DNA of 64,000 bases. Origin: Hyphomicrobiales bacterium. GTDB lineage: Bacteria > Pseudomonadota > Alphaproteobacteria > Rhizobiales > Beijerinckiaceae. Of this stretch, positions 35,786 through 44,503 are shown one piece after another; the first letter of the stretch is position 1, and the number at the start of each line of letters is the position of its first letter. A program made the translations under genes and the position numbers. The stretch spans positions 1 to 64,000 of the forward strand of contig CANGLU010000008.1 in the NCBI GenBank assembly GCA_947455025.1, read 5' to 3'. Under the pieces are notes generated by a model. That model was not told where the DNA came from. It saw only the letters and a list, made by a program, of their open reading frames with translations, and made no database searches.

Positions 35786-36070
35786 TTAGCTATGATAGTC
35801 GCACCATTCGATTTCTTCGGCTTGGCCTTCTCGCCAAACAAAGCAAATCCGGTATTGGTCGTTGACGCGAATAGAATATTGACCTTTTCGATCGCCTTCT
35901 AATTTTTCGAGACGATTACCAGGTGGGACCCGTAAATCGTCCAGCCGTGTAGCGGTCATAATCAGAGCAATTTTCTTCTTCGACTGCTTGGCCACCTCAA
36001 AATGAATACCCTTGAGCGCCTTGCCTTCGTAGATTGTAGACGTCAGAGAATTTTTAAACCGCCCGACCAT
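35786..36070 (-). CDS. higB: HigB/RelE family toxin (second system)
   Basis: About 94 residues. DDLRVPPGNRLEKLEGDRKGQYSIRVNDQYRICFVW and the end EWCDYH are the HigB core, with the basic and aromatic residues of the mRNA-cleaving site. The start at 36070 (MVGRFKNS) fits the family; an in-frame start at 36094 is open. A perfect 12-bp palindrome lies 4 bp upstream. It shares the PPGNRLE core with the first HigB but is diverged elsewhere. Confidence 0.83.
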   Translation of the reverse strand: MVGRFKNSLTSTIYEGKALKGIHFEVAKQSKKKIALIMTATRLDDLRVPPGNRLEKLEGDRKGQYSIRVNDQYRICFVWREGQAEEIEWCDYHS

Positions 36071-36074
36071 GCCG

Positions 36075-36086
36075 TTTAGTACTAAA
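36075..36086. promoter_or_regulatory. Palindrome upstream of second higB
   Basis: TTTAGTACTAAA, a perfect 12-bp palindrome, ends 4 bp before the higB start. It has the same placement as the palindrome of the first higBA pair but a different sequence, and is a candidate HigA operator. Confidence 0.5.
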
Positions 36087-36167
36087 TTTTGCAACGCAAA
36101 TCAAGGGTCTTGGCTGACAAGCCCAAGGCCTGCCATGACGGTTTAGGAGCCGCTGGCGCAATGGTTA

Positions 36168-36288
36168 CCGTCATTGCGAGCGAACGCGAAGCAAACCCGT
36201 TGATGATTGTTTTGAAAGCGCAGTGGCGGTATCGCGGTCTTATGGTTTTCTTTTAGCTGGGTTGCTTCGCCTTCGCTCGCAATGACGG
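36168..36288. repeat. Long inverted repeat (REP-like)
   Basis: Two arms of about 30 bp face each other: 36168-36198 begins CCGTCATTGCGAGCGAA, and the reverse complement of 36259-36288 begins the same way and continues almost identically. The spacer is 60 bp. The CGTCATTGCGAGCGAAGCGAAGCAA motif recurs as intergenic palindromes in many bacterial genomes, from memory. It fills the gap between the second higB and the deacetylase gene. On transcription it would fold into a long hairpin. Confidence 0.72.
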
Positions 36289-36330
36289 GTGTTGGATTGC
36301 CCGGTCACCTACCGGCCAAAGAGCGATGCG

Positions 36331-37086
36331 CTACACACTCGCAACACTCTGCGTCAGCGCATCGAGCCTGACGAACCGCACGTCCTGATCGAGCAATGCG
36401 CGGACGCCCGCGATAACCCCTGCGCCGCTTGGACGATTGGGTTGGTTGGTGTGCGCGATGATGACGTCGCCGTCTTTGGCTTGCCGCATTCGGAAGGCTA
36501 CGGCCTCGGCGGGGAGCGATGCGCCCATATCGGCATTGAGTGAGTAGCCCGCAATGGAAAACCCCATGCCTTCAATCGCGGGTACGGCTGAGGGGCTATA
36601 AAGCGCGGTGGCGCCGCGGTACCAAATCGGCTTTGCGCCTGTCGCCGCCATGATCGCTTCTTCGCCGCGCCCTACTTCATCGCGGATCGATTGCAGGTCA
36701 CCGGCGACCCGCAAGCCAAAAATGCGTCGCTCGCCCAAGATGGCAGGCACGTGATGCGCGCCGTGATTGCCGATGGCAAACAGCTCCGGATGCGCCAAAA
36801 TTGCCGCAAGTCCTGCGGGGTTAGCGTGCATCCAGGCACCGGTTACAAAGAGCGTTGCCGGCACCCGCCATTCCACCAAAGCATTGATGATTTTGGCATC
36901 GAAACCACCTGGGCAGGCATCGAGCGTAAGCGCCACCGTGCGCCGGCCGTCTTGCGGGGTTTTGAGCGTCAAGCGCGGCTCCAGCAAGCCCTCATTGGCG
37001 GAGGCGGGCGAGATCCACGAAGCGGAAAAACCGCCGATGGCGGCCGCCGCCATTCCCGCCACAATGTGGCGGCGCGAGAGAGGCAT
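36331..37086 (-). CDS. Exported polysaccharide deacetylase family protein
   Basis: About 251 residues. A twin-arginine type signal (PLSRRHIVAGMAAAAIGG, cut near PASANEG) suggests export in folded form. The NodB domain shows VALTLDACPGGFD (an Asp with Ala-Cys in place of the usual Asp-Asp), IGNHGAHH (metal-binding His pair), and WYRGATALYSP. GDVIIAHTNQPN is the C-terminal catalytic His region. It would remove acetyl groups from a cell-surface or wall glycan. The start at 37086 places the signal correctly; the open frame extends to 37176. It ends beside the inverted repeat. Confidence 0.78.
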   Translation of the reverse strand: MPLSRRHIVAGMAAAAIGGFSASWISPASANEGLLEPRLTLKTPQDGRRTVALTLDACPGGFDAKIINALVEWRVPATLFVTGAWMHANPAGLAAILAHPELFAIGNHGAHHVPAILGERRIFGLRVAGDLQSIRDEVGRGEEAIMAATGAKPIWYRGATALYSPSAVPAIEGMGFSIAGYSLNADMGASLPAEAVAFRMRQAKDGDVIIAHTNQPNRPSGAGVIAGVRALLDQDVRFVRLDALTQSVASV

Positions 37087-37397
37087 CAAGCAGCAGGCAC
37101 AGCCGAGAGATGAGCCATGTCCTGCAACGGATAGACGATGGAATTGATTAACCATTGACGCGACCATCACCTTCAAAAACAGCCCTAGGGCACCGTGAAG
37201 AATGGCCTATCGGTAAAATTAGAATAATTCGTGAATATACCGGGGCCATTTGGTGGCCGGCCCCTTTATATCGATATAGGTTACGGGTTGTTTTATTCTC
37301 AATCCGACTCTGCCTCTTGCAGAAAGGGCGTATTGAGATGGCCAGATGATGAAAATCTGCTAATAAGATTTCGTTCACAGTTCGGCGATCTGATAAA
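37087..37397. other. Divergent intergenic region
   Basis: This 311-bp gap between the deacetylase and GT39 genes has no convincing gene. It holds a GC hairpin (GGGGCC 37242-37247 with GGCCCC 37259-37264) and directly after it a perfect 12-bp palindrome TATATCGATATA (37267-37278). These could be control sites for either gene. Both promoters must lie here, but I could not fix them. Confidence 0.4.
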
Positions 37398-38822
37398 ATG
37401 GATGTTCGGAGTCTACCAACGCCTGGCCGATTGATTGGCGGATTGATCGCCTTTCAATGTTTTATTTTGGTCACCATTCCCTATGGTTTTAGCAGCGCAC
37501 CGCCACTGGATGTCGTTGAAGGTCTGGTATGGGCACCCCATTGGCTGATCGGAACCTATAAGCATCCCCCGCTGCCTTCATGGCTGATCGAGATTTCGGT
37601 TCTGCTCACGCATAATGTGATTTTGGGACCCTATCTTGTCGGACAAATCTGCGTTGCCCTGACCTATTGGTTTATCTACCAACTTGGCCGTTTGCTGATG
37701 GATCCGATACGAGCCGCTGCGGGCACGATCTTAATGGTAGGCGCCTATTATTTCACAGTACCAACGCTCGAATTTAACCACAACGTGATTCAGCTCCCGC
37801 TCTGGTCCGCAGCTGTATTGCTTTATGCCCACTTAAGACAAAAGCCGCACTCCTGGTTGCTCTGGCTCGGACTTGGGGCACTGGGCGGTTTTGGCCTTTA
37901 TGGCAAATATACGTTTGCCGTCCTTCTGATCATTCTCTTTTGCTTTTCTCTTTTCGAGCGGCCAACCCGTGCGATGTTTAAGACGGCGAGACCTTATGTG
38001 AGTGTCGCGCTCGCTGTTGCGGTTTTTTCACCGCATCTCATCTGGCTCGTTCAGCATGATTTTGAGCCCTTTACCTATGCGCTTGAAAGAAGCTCCAATG
38101 GCCCTACTTCGGCACCGCTAGTTTTTATGGCGGCGCAAGTAGCCGATCATTTGCCGATTGTATTGATCTTAGCCGTTGTCGGTATTGGCGGACTAATTAA
38201 AGCAGAATCTATTCAAGCCATCCGCGATGATGTTTTATTTTTACGCGTTATCGCTTTTGGTCCCATTCTCCTTGTCTTCGCCCTTTTTATTCTGAGTGGC
38301 TCATCGGCCAAAGACATGTGGGCGATGCCCATGTTTAATTCACTTGGGCTTTGGCTTGTGATGGAAATAGGCCGGAAATGGTCGTTGCCACAGCTTAACC
38401 GCGCGATGATGACCGCGATGGCTCTGATCTTTCTTGTCGGAATTGGGTTCATCGTTCAGGCGCTGCACCCTTATGCCGATCGGCCTTCGCGCAGCAATTG
38501 GCCAATGATTGACATAGCAAGAGCGGTTGATGAAGCGTGGCATAAGCAAACCGATCAACCGCTGAGCATTATAGGCGGAACGCCTTTTGTTGCAGGCCTT
38601 GCGGCGCTGGGACAAGCGATACGGCCCGACGTGATGATTGGCGTCGATGTCAGCCATTCACCTTGGTTAAGTGAAGCCGACATCAAAAAGCGTGGCATCG
38701 CCTTCATTTTTGATCACGACGAAGCCGTGCCGGCCTTGTGTCGCGCAACATCGTTTAAAACGACCATCACGCCGCGTGATCCTTTAATCCCGCAGCTCAC
38801 CATTATTATTTGCCCGCCTTAA
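37398..38822 (+). CDS. Glycosyltransferase family 39 protein
   Basis: A 474-residue membrane protein with about 10-12 helices in the first 360 residues, then a soluble C-terminal part. The periplasmic DVVEGLVWAPHWLIGTYKHPPLPSWLIE has the acidic residue and HPPL motif of the ArnT/PMT-like GT39 group, which move sugars from polyprenyl phosphate onto lipid A or proteins. Acceptor and sugar are unknown. It may work with the neighbouring exported deacetylase on a surface glycan, as some lipid A systems pair such enzymes; that is inference. Confidence 0.8.
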   Translation: MDVRSLPTPGRLIGGLIAFQCFILVTIPYGFSSAPPLDVVEGLVWAPHWLIGTYKHPPLPSWLIEISVLLTHNVILGPYLVGQICVALTYWFIYQLGRLLMDPIRAAAGTILMVGAYYFTVPTLEFNHNVIQLPLWSAAVLLYAHLRQKPHSWLLWLGLGALGGFGLYGKYTFAVLLIILFCFSLFERPTRAMFKTARPYVSVALAVAVFSPHLIWLVQHDFEPFTYALERSSNGPTSAPLVFMAAQVADHLPIVLILAVVGIGGLIKAESIQAIRDDVLFLRVIAFGPILLVFALFILSGSSAKDMWAMPMFNSLGLWLVMEIGRKWSLPQLNRAMMTAMALIFLVGIGFIVQALHPYADRPSRSNWPMIDIARAVDEAWHKQTDQPLSIIGGTPFVAGLAALGQAIRPDVMIGVDVSHSPWLSEADIKKRGIAFIFDHDEAVPALCRATSFKTTITPRDPLIPQLTIIICPP

Positions 38823-38836
38823 AATGCGCGCCTGCC

Positions 38837-40261
38837 TCAAGTCCTAACCCTCGGTCTAATCGGCGTAACGGTGTCGATTCGAAGCACCGATTCAAGATGA
38901 TGGGCAGACGCTAAAAGCGACGCATCGCCATTGGACGGCGCAATCATTTGCAAGCCAACTGGCAAGCCTGATTGCGTGAAGCCGCAGGGCAAGGATAAAG
39001 CCGGACAACCCGCCATGGTCGCAACCCCAACAATCAACAGCCAATCAACATAGCTATTGAACGTGACGCCATTGCATTGCTTGAGATAACGCTCCCCCAC
39101 CGGGAAGGGTGGCGTAATGGTCGCCGGACACAGCAAGCAATCATAGGTTTGGAAGAAGGTGGCGACGCGCTCCATTAAAGCGGTGCGTGCCGTTTCGGCT
39201 TTGGCAATATCGGCAACGCTGAGGGCTAGACCTTTTTCGATGTTCCAGATCACTTCGGGTTTGAGCTGATCGCGGTGATCGCGCAGCAATCCCGCCATAC
39301 CGATGGCAAATCCTTCGGCGCGGATCGTTTGAAAGATCTCATACGCGTCATGCACGTCGGGGTGCGCTTCTTCAACAATGATCCCTGCCTTGGCCCATTG
39401 CTCGGCGGCGTGGCGGGTGATGGCTACCACTTCCGGATCAACCGGCGTGATGCCACCCAAATCGGGTGAATAGGCCACGCGCTTTGGCGTTTTGCCGCTG
39501 CGGGTTGAGGTGAGAAACGGGATCGCCGGCCTTGGTTTTGATATCGGATCGCGCGGATCATCCCCGCTCATCGCATCCAGAAACAGAGCGAGGTCTTCGA
39601 CGTTCCGGGCCATCGGACCTTCCACGCCCAAGCTTGAATCAAGCCGTCCGCCTCGTGTGTGCGCAACGCGGCCCGGCGTGGGGCGAAGGCCGACAATATT
39701 GTTAAAACTCGCGGGATTGCGCAGGCTGCCGCCCATATCCGAGCCTTGGGCCAACCAAGCCATACCGGTGGCGAGCGCCACCGCTGCCCCGCCCGACGAG
39801 CCTGCCGCCGACATCCTTGTATCATAGGGGTTGAGCGTGGCACCGAAGACTTCGTTGAACGTGTTCGCGCCCGCGCCAAATTCCGGCGTGTTGGATTTGG
39901 CATAGACGATGCCACCCTCGGCCTCGATATGTTCGACCATCACATCGGAGGTGTCTGGAATAAGATCGGCAAAGATCGGCGAGCCTTGGGTGGAGCGCAC
40001 GCCTGCGACATTCGACAAGTCTTTGATCGCCACCGGCATGCCCTGCAGCAGGCCACGCTCGCTCACGGGTTTTGCCATCAACCGCTTGGCATGGTCGCGG
40101 GCGCGCTCGAAGCAAAGGGTGGGCAGCGCATTAACCTGCGGATCGACCTCGGCGATGCGGGGTTCGAGCGCATCGAGCAAATCAAGCGGGGTAATCTCGC
40201 CTTTCGCGAGGCGGGCAACGAGTGCTGTTGCCGAAGAGTGGATCAGATCATCGCTCGCCAT
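38837..40261 (-). CDS. Amidase signature family hydrolase
   Basis: About 474 residues. The Ser-cisSer-Lys triad is visible: Lys in MPVAIKDLSNV, and the serines in AAGSSGGAAVAL and GSDMGGSLRNPASF. It hydrolyses an amide bond of a small molecule; the family also includes GatA, but no gatB/C are nearby and the sequence is of the stand-alone type. The ATG at 40261 has AAGGG 6 nt upstream; the frame is open to 40363. It is divergent from the histidine phosphatase gene. Confidence 0.85.
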   Translation of the reverse strand: MASDDLIHSSATALVARLAKGEITPLDLLDALEPRIAEVDPQVNALPTLCFERARDHAKRLMAKPVSERGLLQGMPVAIKDLSNVAGVRSTQGSPIFADLIPDTSDVMVEHIEAEGGIVYAKSNTPEFGAGANTFNEVFGATLNPYDTRMSAAGSSGGAAVALATGMAWLAQGSDMGGSLRNPASFNNIVGLRPTPGRVAHTRGGRLDSSLGVEGPMARNVEDLALFLDAMSGDDPRDPISKPRPAIPFLTSTRSGKTPKRVAYSPDLGGITPVDPEVVAITRHAAEQWAKAGIIVEEAHPDVHDAYEIFQTIRAEGFAIGMAGLLRDHRDQLKPEVIWNIEKGLALSVADIAKAETARTALMERVATFFQTYDCLLCPATITPPFPVGERYLKQCNGVTFNSYVDWLLIVGVATMAGCPALSLPCGFTQSGLPVGLQMIAPSNGDASLLASAHHLESVLRIDTVTPIRPRVRT

Positions 40262-40417
40262 GGTGAACCCTTTTTGGTGTTTGGCCGTATCATCGCCATT
40301 ATTCGGCTTAGAGTGCGACGGATCAAGCCTCTCGTCCAGAAGCGGATCTGCGGCATTCTCCAAAGAAAGCGATTCCCCTTTTAGGTCGGATCGTCTATCT
40401 ACCCCCTATCGACGTGA

Positions 40418-40978
40418 GTGAAACCTGTGAAATCGATTCTTCTGATCCGGCACGGCCAATCCACTTTTAACGCGCATTACGAAAAGACCGGGCAGGACCC
40501 CGGCCATTTTGACGCGCGATTGACGGAGCTTGGCGAGAAGCAAGCAGCCGCCACGCGGCAGCTATTAGCCGATGAAGAAGTTGATCTCGTCATTGCCTCG
40601 CCACTGACGCGGGCTATTCAGACGGGCTTGGGTATTTTTGGTGGTCGTGACCTGCCCTTTTATATCACCTGCCGCCACCGCGAGCGGTTGGAAAGCAGCT
40701 GCGATGTCGGCCGTTCGCCCTCAGCCTTGAAGGCGGATTTTCCGGCGCTTGATTTCGACCATCTTGAAGAGGTGTGGTGGCACAAAGAGCCCGGCTCGCA
40801 AGCGCCTTTTATCACCGAGCCGCTCTCGGTGTTTGAAAAGCGCGTTCATGCCTTCCGTGGTTGGTTGACCGACCACCCGACGACGAAGGTCGCAGTGATC
40901 GGACATGGCACGTTTTTTCATGCGCTGACGGGCCATTGGATGCAAAATTGCGAAGTGCAACGCTGGCAACCGACCTGA
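40418..40978 (+). CDS. Histidine phosphatase family protein
   Basis: A 186-residue phosphoglycerate-mutase-like phosphatase. LLIRHGQSTFN carries the phospho-accepting His, the Arg of SPLTRAIQT and the His of VIGHGTFFH complete the site. It removes phosphate from an unknown small molecule or protein. Start codons are GTG 40418 or GTG 40427, neither with a clear ribosome binding site. It lies before the MFS gene in the same direction, 82 bp from it. Confidence 0.8.
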   Translation: MKPVKSILLIRHGQSTFNAHYEKTGQDPGHFDARLTELGEKQAAATRQLLADEEVDLVIASPLTRAIQTGLGIFGGRDLPFYITCRHRERLESSCDVGRSPSALKADFPALDFDHLEEVWWHKEPGSQAPFITEPLSVFEKRVHAFRGWLTDHPTTKVAVIGHGTFFHALTGHWMQNCEVQRWQPT

Positions 40979-41060
40979 GTGACGCCCCGCGCGTTAAACG
41001 ACTTCCGATCCGCCATTGGCTGATCGGAATGAATGCCCCTCCTCTTTATTGAAAGTTCCC

Positions 41061-42494
41061 ATGTCGCAAACGCAATTGCCATCGAAAACCATTTGGACGA
41101 TTTTGACAGGCACCATGATCGCCATGTTTTTAGGCGCGCTGGACCAGACGATTATTGCCGCCGCCTTGCCGACCATTGCGCGCGAGCTTGGCGATTTTAA
41201 TTCGATCTCCTGGGTTGCTAGTCTTTATCTTTTGGCGACAACCGCGGTAACGCCGCTTTATGGCAAGATCAGCGATATCCATGGACGCCGCGTGACCATG
41301 CTGGCAGCGATTGTGATTTTCGTGATCGGTTCGATTGCCTGCGCACTGGCGCCTACCATGTTGGCGCTTATTTTGGCGCGCGGGTTACAGGGCCTTGGCG
41401 GCGGTGGTTTGATCTCGCTATCGCAGACCATCATTGCGGATATTGTCGCGCCGAAAGACCGCGGCAAATATCAAATCTTTTTTGCGAGCGTCTATCTCTT
41501 GGCAAGCTTGATGGGGCCGATGCTTGGCGGTTTTTTGACCGAGCATTTGCATTGGTCACTGATCTTCTGGATCAATTTACCCATCGGCCTTGTGGCATGG
41601 GCAATGACGACGAATACGCTGAAGCTTTTACCCATCCATCACCGTCCGCATAGACTCGATATTCCGGGTGCGGTGCTGATCGTTCTGGCTACGGTAAGCT
41701 TGATGTTGGCGCTCGACCAAGGCGGAAGCCGCGCGGCATGGCTCTCACCGACGATCCTGAGCATGCTTGGCGCATCGCTCGTCTTGTGGGTAGCATTTGT
41801 GATGCGAATTCGGGCGGCTGAAGAGCCATTGATCCCGATTGAAATTTTAGCCAATCCGGTTGTCGCGAGTGCGACGACAGCGGCGCTGTTCAGCATGGGC
41901 ACCTATGTCGCGACCACGATTTTCATGCCCGTCTATTTTGAAACCGCACGCCAAATGAGTGCGGCGGATTCAGGCCTCGCTTTGATCCCGTTTATGGTGG
42001 GCACAGTTGTAGGCGCCACGATGGCGGGGCAGACCATGGGGCGTATCACGCATTACAAGCGGTTGCCGCTGGGTGGAACTTTGGTGGCCGCCATTGCCGC
42101 GCTGTGCATCGCTTTCTTTCAAAACCGGATGACGATTGTCGAATTGGAAGCCTTGTTTACCGTCATCGCCATTGGCCTTGGCACGGTACTGCCAACCACA
42201 ACGGTTGCGATCCAAAACGCGGTGAAGACCCATCAATTGGGAACCGCCACAGGCGCGATGAATTTCTTCCGTCAACTTGGAAGCGCGTTGCTGGTGGCGG
42301 TGTTTGGTACGATCTTGCTCAATGCCGGCGAAATCACACCGGGCAATGCCAGCGAGGCAGGCGATCGCTTTTTCGTCATGTATTTAGCGACCGCGATCGG
42401 GTTTGGTATTTCGTTTGTCGCCCTGCTTTTCATGGAAGAAAAGCCATTGCGCTCGGCCGCCAAGCATGCGGCCGAGGCAGTGATCGTCGATTAG
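41061..42494 (+). CDS. MFS transporter, DHA2 (EmrB/QacA-like) family
   Basis: About 477 residues with 14 hydrophobic segments. Motif D1, LGALDQTIIAAALPTIAREL, in helix 1 and motif A, PLYGKISDIHGRR, between helices 2 and 3 identify the 14-helix drug:H+ antiporters. It exports drugs or metabolites. ATG 41061 fits the family start; the frame is open to 41016. Its stop overlaps the stop of the convergent epimerase by 4 bp. No adaptor (emrA) gene is next to it. Confidence 0.85.
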   Translation: MSQTQLPSKTIWTILTGTMIAMFLGALDQTIIAAALPTIARELGDFNSISWVASLYLLATTAVTPLYGKISDIHGRRVTMLAAIVIFVIGSIACALAPTMLALILARGLQGLGGGGLISLSQTIIADIVAPKDRGKYQIFFASVYLLASLMGPMLGGFLTEHLHWSLIFWINLPIGLVAWAMTTNTLKLLPIHHRPHRLDIPGAVLIVLATVSLMLALDQGGSRAAWLSPTILSMLGASLVLWVAFVMRIRAAEEPLIPIEILANPVVASATTAALFSMGTYVATTIFMPVYFETARQMSAADSGLALIPFMVGTVVGATMAGQTMGRITHYKRLPLGGTLVAAIAALCIAFFQNRMTIVELEALFTVIAIGLGTVLPTTTVAIQNAVKTHQLGTATGAMNFFRQLGSALLVAVFGTILLNAGEITPGNASEAGDRFFVMYLATAIGFGISFVALLFMEEKPLRSAAKHAAEAVIVD

Positions 42495-43390
42495 CCGAGC
42501 TTCTTCACTTCATCGCGCCAATTATGCTCTTCTTTGAAGCCCAAGACTTCGCGGGTTTTCTTGTTGGAGAGCGGGGCTTCCCACTCGCCCATCGGACGGG
42601 TGATCGGCGTGTTGGGGCAATATTTTTTCAAGAATTCGGCCGTTGGTAGTTCAGCGGTGATGGTGTCATTGACCGCGTTGAACACTTGGAAGCCCAAGCC
42701 ATCTTTTTGCAAGCCGAGATGAACGATCTGCGCCAAATCGCGGGAATCGATATAGGCCCACGCATTGCGCTTGCGGGACATCGGATCCTTCAAGAAGGGC
42801 GGGAACATCGTGTATTCATGCGGCTCGATGACATTGCCGATGCGCAGCGCGTAAATATCGGCCTTGTAACGCATCGCAAACGTGCGCGAGGTGAGCTCGT
42901 TCACCACTTTTGAATGGCCGTAGCTGTCCATTGGATCGACATCATAGCTTTCATCGAGCGGGAAGGAATGGAAGTCCTTATCGCCTTCCGCAAAGCAGAC
43001 GCCATAGGTGGTCTCGGATGAGGCAACGATGACTTTGCGGATGCCGAGCTTCATCGCCGCTTCGATGACATTATAGGTACCCATGACATTGACGCGGAAG
43101 GTCTCATTGTCAGGATTGATGAGAATGCGCGGCACCGCGGCAAAATGCACAACCGCATCGACGGGTGCTGGTGCTTTGCCCGCGTTTAAGCCGTCGAAGT
43201 TAAAATGCGTGGTCATCGCGTTGAACACCTGACCGCTATCGGTAATGTCACCCACGAGATTGGAAATGCCGGGATGATCGAAGGGCTTCAAATCGAAATT
43301 GAGGATGTCATAGCCCTTGGCTTTCAGCCATGGCATGACGTGGCGACCTGCTTTGCCGGTGCCACCTGTAAAGAGAATACGTTTGGTCAT
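42491..43390 (-). CDS. NAD-dependent epimerase/dehydratase family protein
   Basis: A 299-residue extended SDR. It has TGGTGKAGRHV for NAD, VVHFAAVPRI, SSETTYG and the catalytic YGHSK. The C-terminal domain is short, as in uronate dehydrogenases and related sugar-acid enzymes rather than nucleotide-sugar epimerases. The substrate is not known. It is convergent with the MFS gene and stands alone on its strand, 108 bp from the phosphotransferase gene. Confidence 0.78.
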   Translation of the reverse strand: MTKRILFTGGTGKAGRHVMPWLKAKGYDILNFDLKPFDHPGISNLVGDITDSGQVFNAMTTHFNFDGLNAGKAPAPVDAVVHFAAVPRILINPDNETFRVNVMGTYNVIEAAMKLGIRKVIVASSETTYGVCFAEGDKDFHSFPLDESYDVDPMDSYGHSKVVNELTSRTFAMRYKADIYALRIGNVIEPHEYTMFPPFLKDPMSRKRNAWAYIDSRDLAQIVHLGLQKDGLGFQVFNAVNDTITAELPTAEFLKKYCPNTPITRPMGEWEAPLSNKKTREVLGFKEEHNWRDEVKKLG

Positions 43391-43498
43391 GGTCTGCTCC
43401 CTGATCCGATTTTATCGGTGATTGATGCGCCGCAATGTGTCGTGTCAGCGCCCATTAGGCAACCATTGCAGGTGCAGGTCAGATCGTCGCAGGACGCT

Positions 43499-44503
43499 TT
43501 AGCCGCCCATGAGGGTTAAGCCGATTTCCGCAAATCGCGCGGCAAGCGGGGCAATTTCATGGGCATTGCCACCCGCCGCATTGCCCTGCCGCGCCCGATC
43601 GGCGATGCCTACAAAAATCACCGCAAATCGAAAAAAGGCAAAAGCGATGTGAAATGGCAAGAGAGGCGGGCTATTGCGTGCGTGAGCCCGGTAATGCGCC
43701 ACGAACTCGGCCTGCGATGGAATACCGAGCGCTTTAAGATCAAGCCCCGCAATACCACCATAGTCTTCAGGGCGGCTGTGCCAGGCCATCGCAGCAAAAC
43801 CGAGATCGGCGAGCGGATGGCCTAACGTGGCCAATTCCCAATCCAAAATACCGATCACGTGCGGCTCTGTCGGATGAAACATCAGATTGCCGATCCGGTA
43901 ATCACCATGGACAATGGCAAGATGTCCGTCATCGACCGGGCGTTGATCGGTCAATCGCTCAATCAGGCGATCAAGCGCGGGAATGTCATCGGTCGGCGAC
44001 TCGTGCCATTGTTTGGACCAACGGTTGAGTTGCCGCTCAAAATAATCACCCGGACGCCCAAACTCCGATAAGCCAACAGCGGCCGGATCAACCGAATGAA
44101 GCCTGGCTAACGTCTCGGCCATAGCAAGATAAAGCGCATGACGCTCGTCCCGCATAAGTCCTTGCAGAGAAGCATCATGAAAGACGCGACCTTCGAGCCG
44201 CTCCATCAGATAAAACGGCGTCCCGAGCACCGACGGATCAGCTTCAAAGTGCACGGGGCGCGGCACGGGAATATCGGTTTTTGCCAAGGCTTCAAGCACG
44301 CGATATTCGCGATCAATGGCATGCGCGCCTTTCAAAATAGAGCCATTGGGTTGCTTGCGTAAGACGAAGCGCGCGGTACCTGTCGTGACACAATAAGTAG
44401 GATTAGATTGACCACCACCAATGCGTTCGACATTTAACAAAGGCACCGAAAACCGCTCGCGCACAAAGGCATCAAGCGCTGCGGTTTCAAAATCGGGTAC
44501 CAT
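43499..44503 (-). CDS. Phosphotransferase (APH-like) family protein
   Basis: A 334-residue kinase-fold protein. The catalytic loop reads VHGDYRIGNLMFHP and the metal-binding segment ILDWELATLGHPLADLG. This is the ACAD10/ACAD11-associated APH branch, which in animals phosphorylates 4-hydroxy fatty acyl groups; that chemistry is a fair guess here because the gene starts in a TAATG overlap with an acyl-CoA dehydrogenase. It is not an antibiotic-resistance kinase by context. Confidence 0.83.
   Translation of the reverse strand: MVPDFETAALDAFVRERFSVPLLNVERIGGGQSNPTYCVTTGTARFVLRKQPNGSILKGAHAIDREYRVLEALAKTDIPVPRPVHFEADPSVLGTPFYLMERLEGRVFHDASLQGLMRDERHALYLAMAETLARLHSVDPAAVGLSEFGRPGDYFERQLNRWSKQWHESPTDDIPALDRLIERLTDQRPVDDGHLAIVHGDYRIGNLMFHPTEPHVIGILDWELATLGHPLADLGFAAMAWHSRPEDYGGIAGLDLKALGIPSQAEFVAHYRAHARNSPPLLPFHIAFAFFRFAVIFVGIADRARQGNAAGGNAHEIAPLAARFAEIGLTLMGG

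Noticed and set aside
37242-37278. Terminator for the deacetylase or GT39 gene
   Set aside because: It lies upstream of both divergent genes, so it is more likely a control site than a terminator.
39659-40384. 241-codon plus-strand frame
   Set aside because: Antisense to the amidase, whose Ser-Ser-Lys triad is intact.
43499-44503. Aminoglycoside resistance kinase
   Set aside because: The fold fits, but coupling to an acyl-CoA dehydrogenase points to the ACAD10/11-associated branch.
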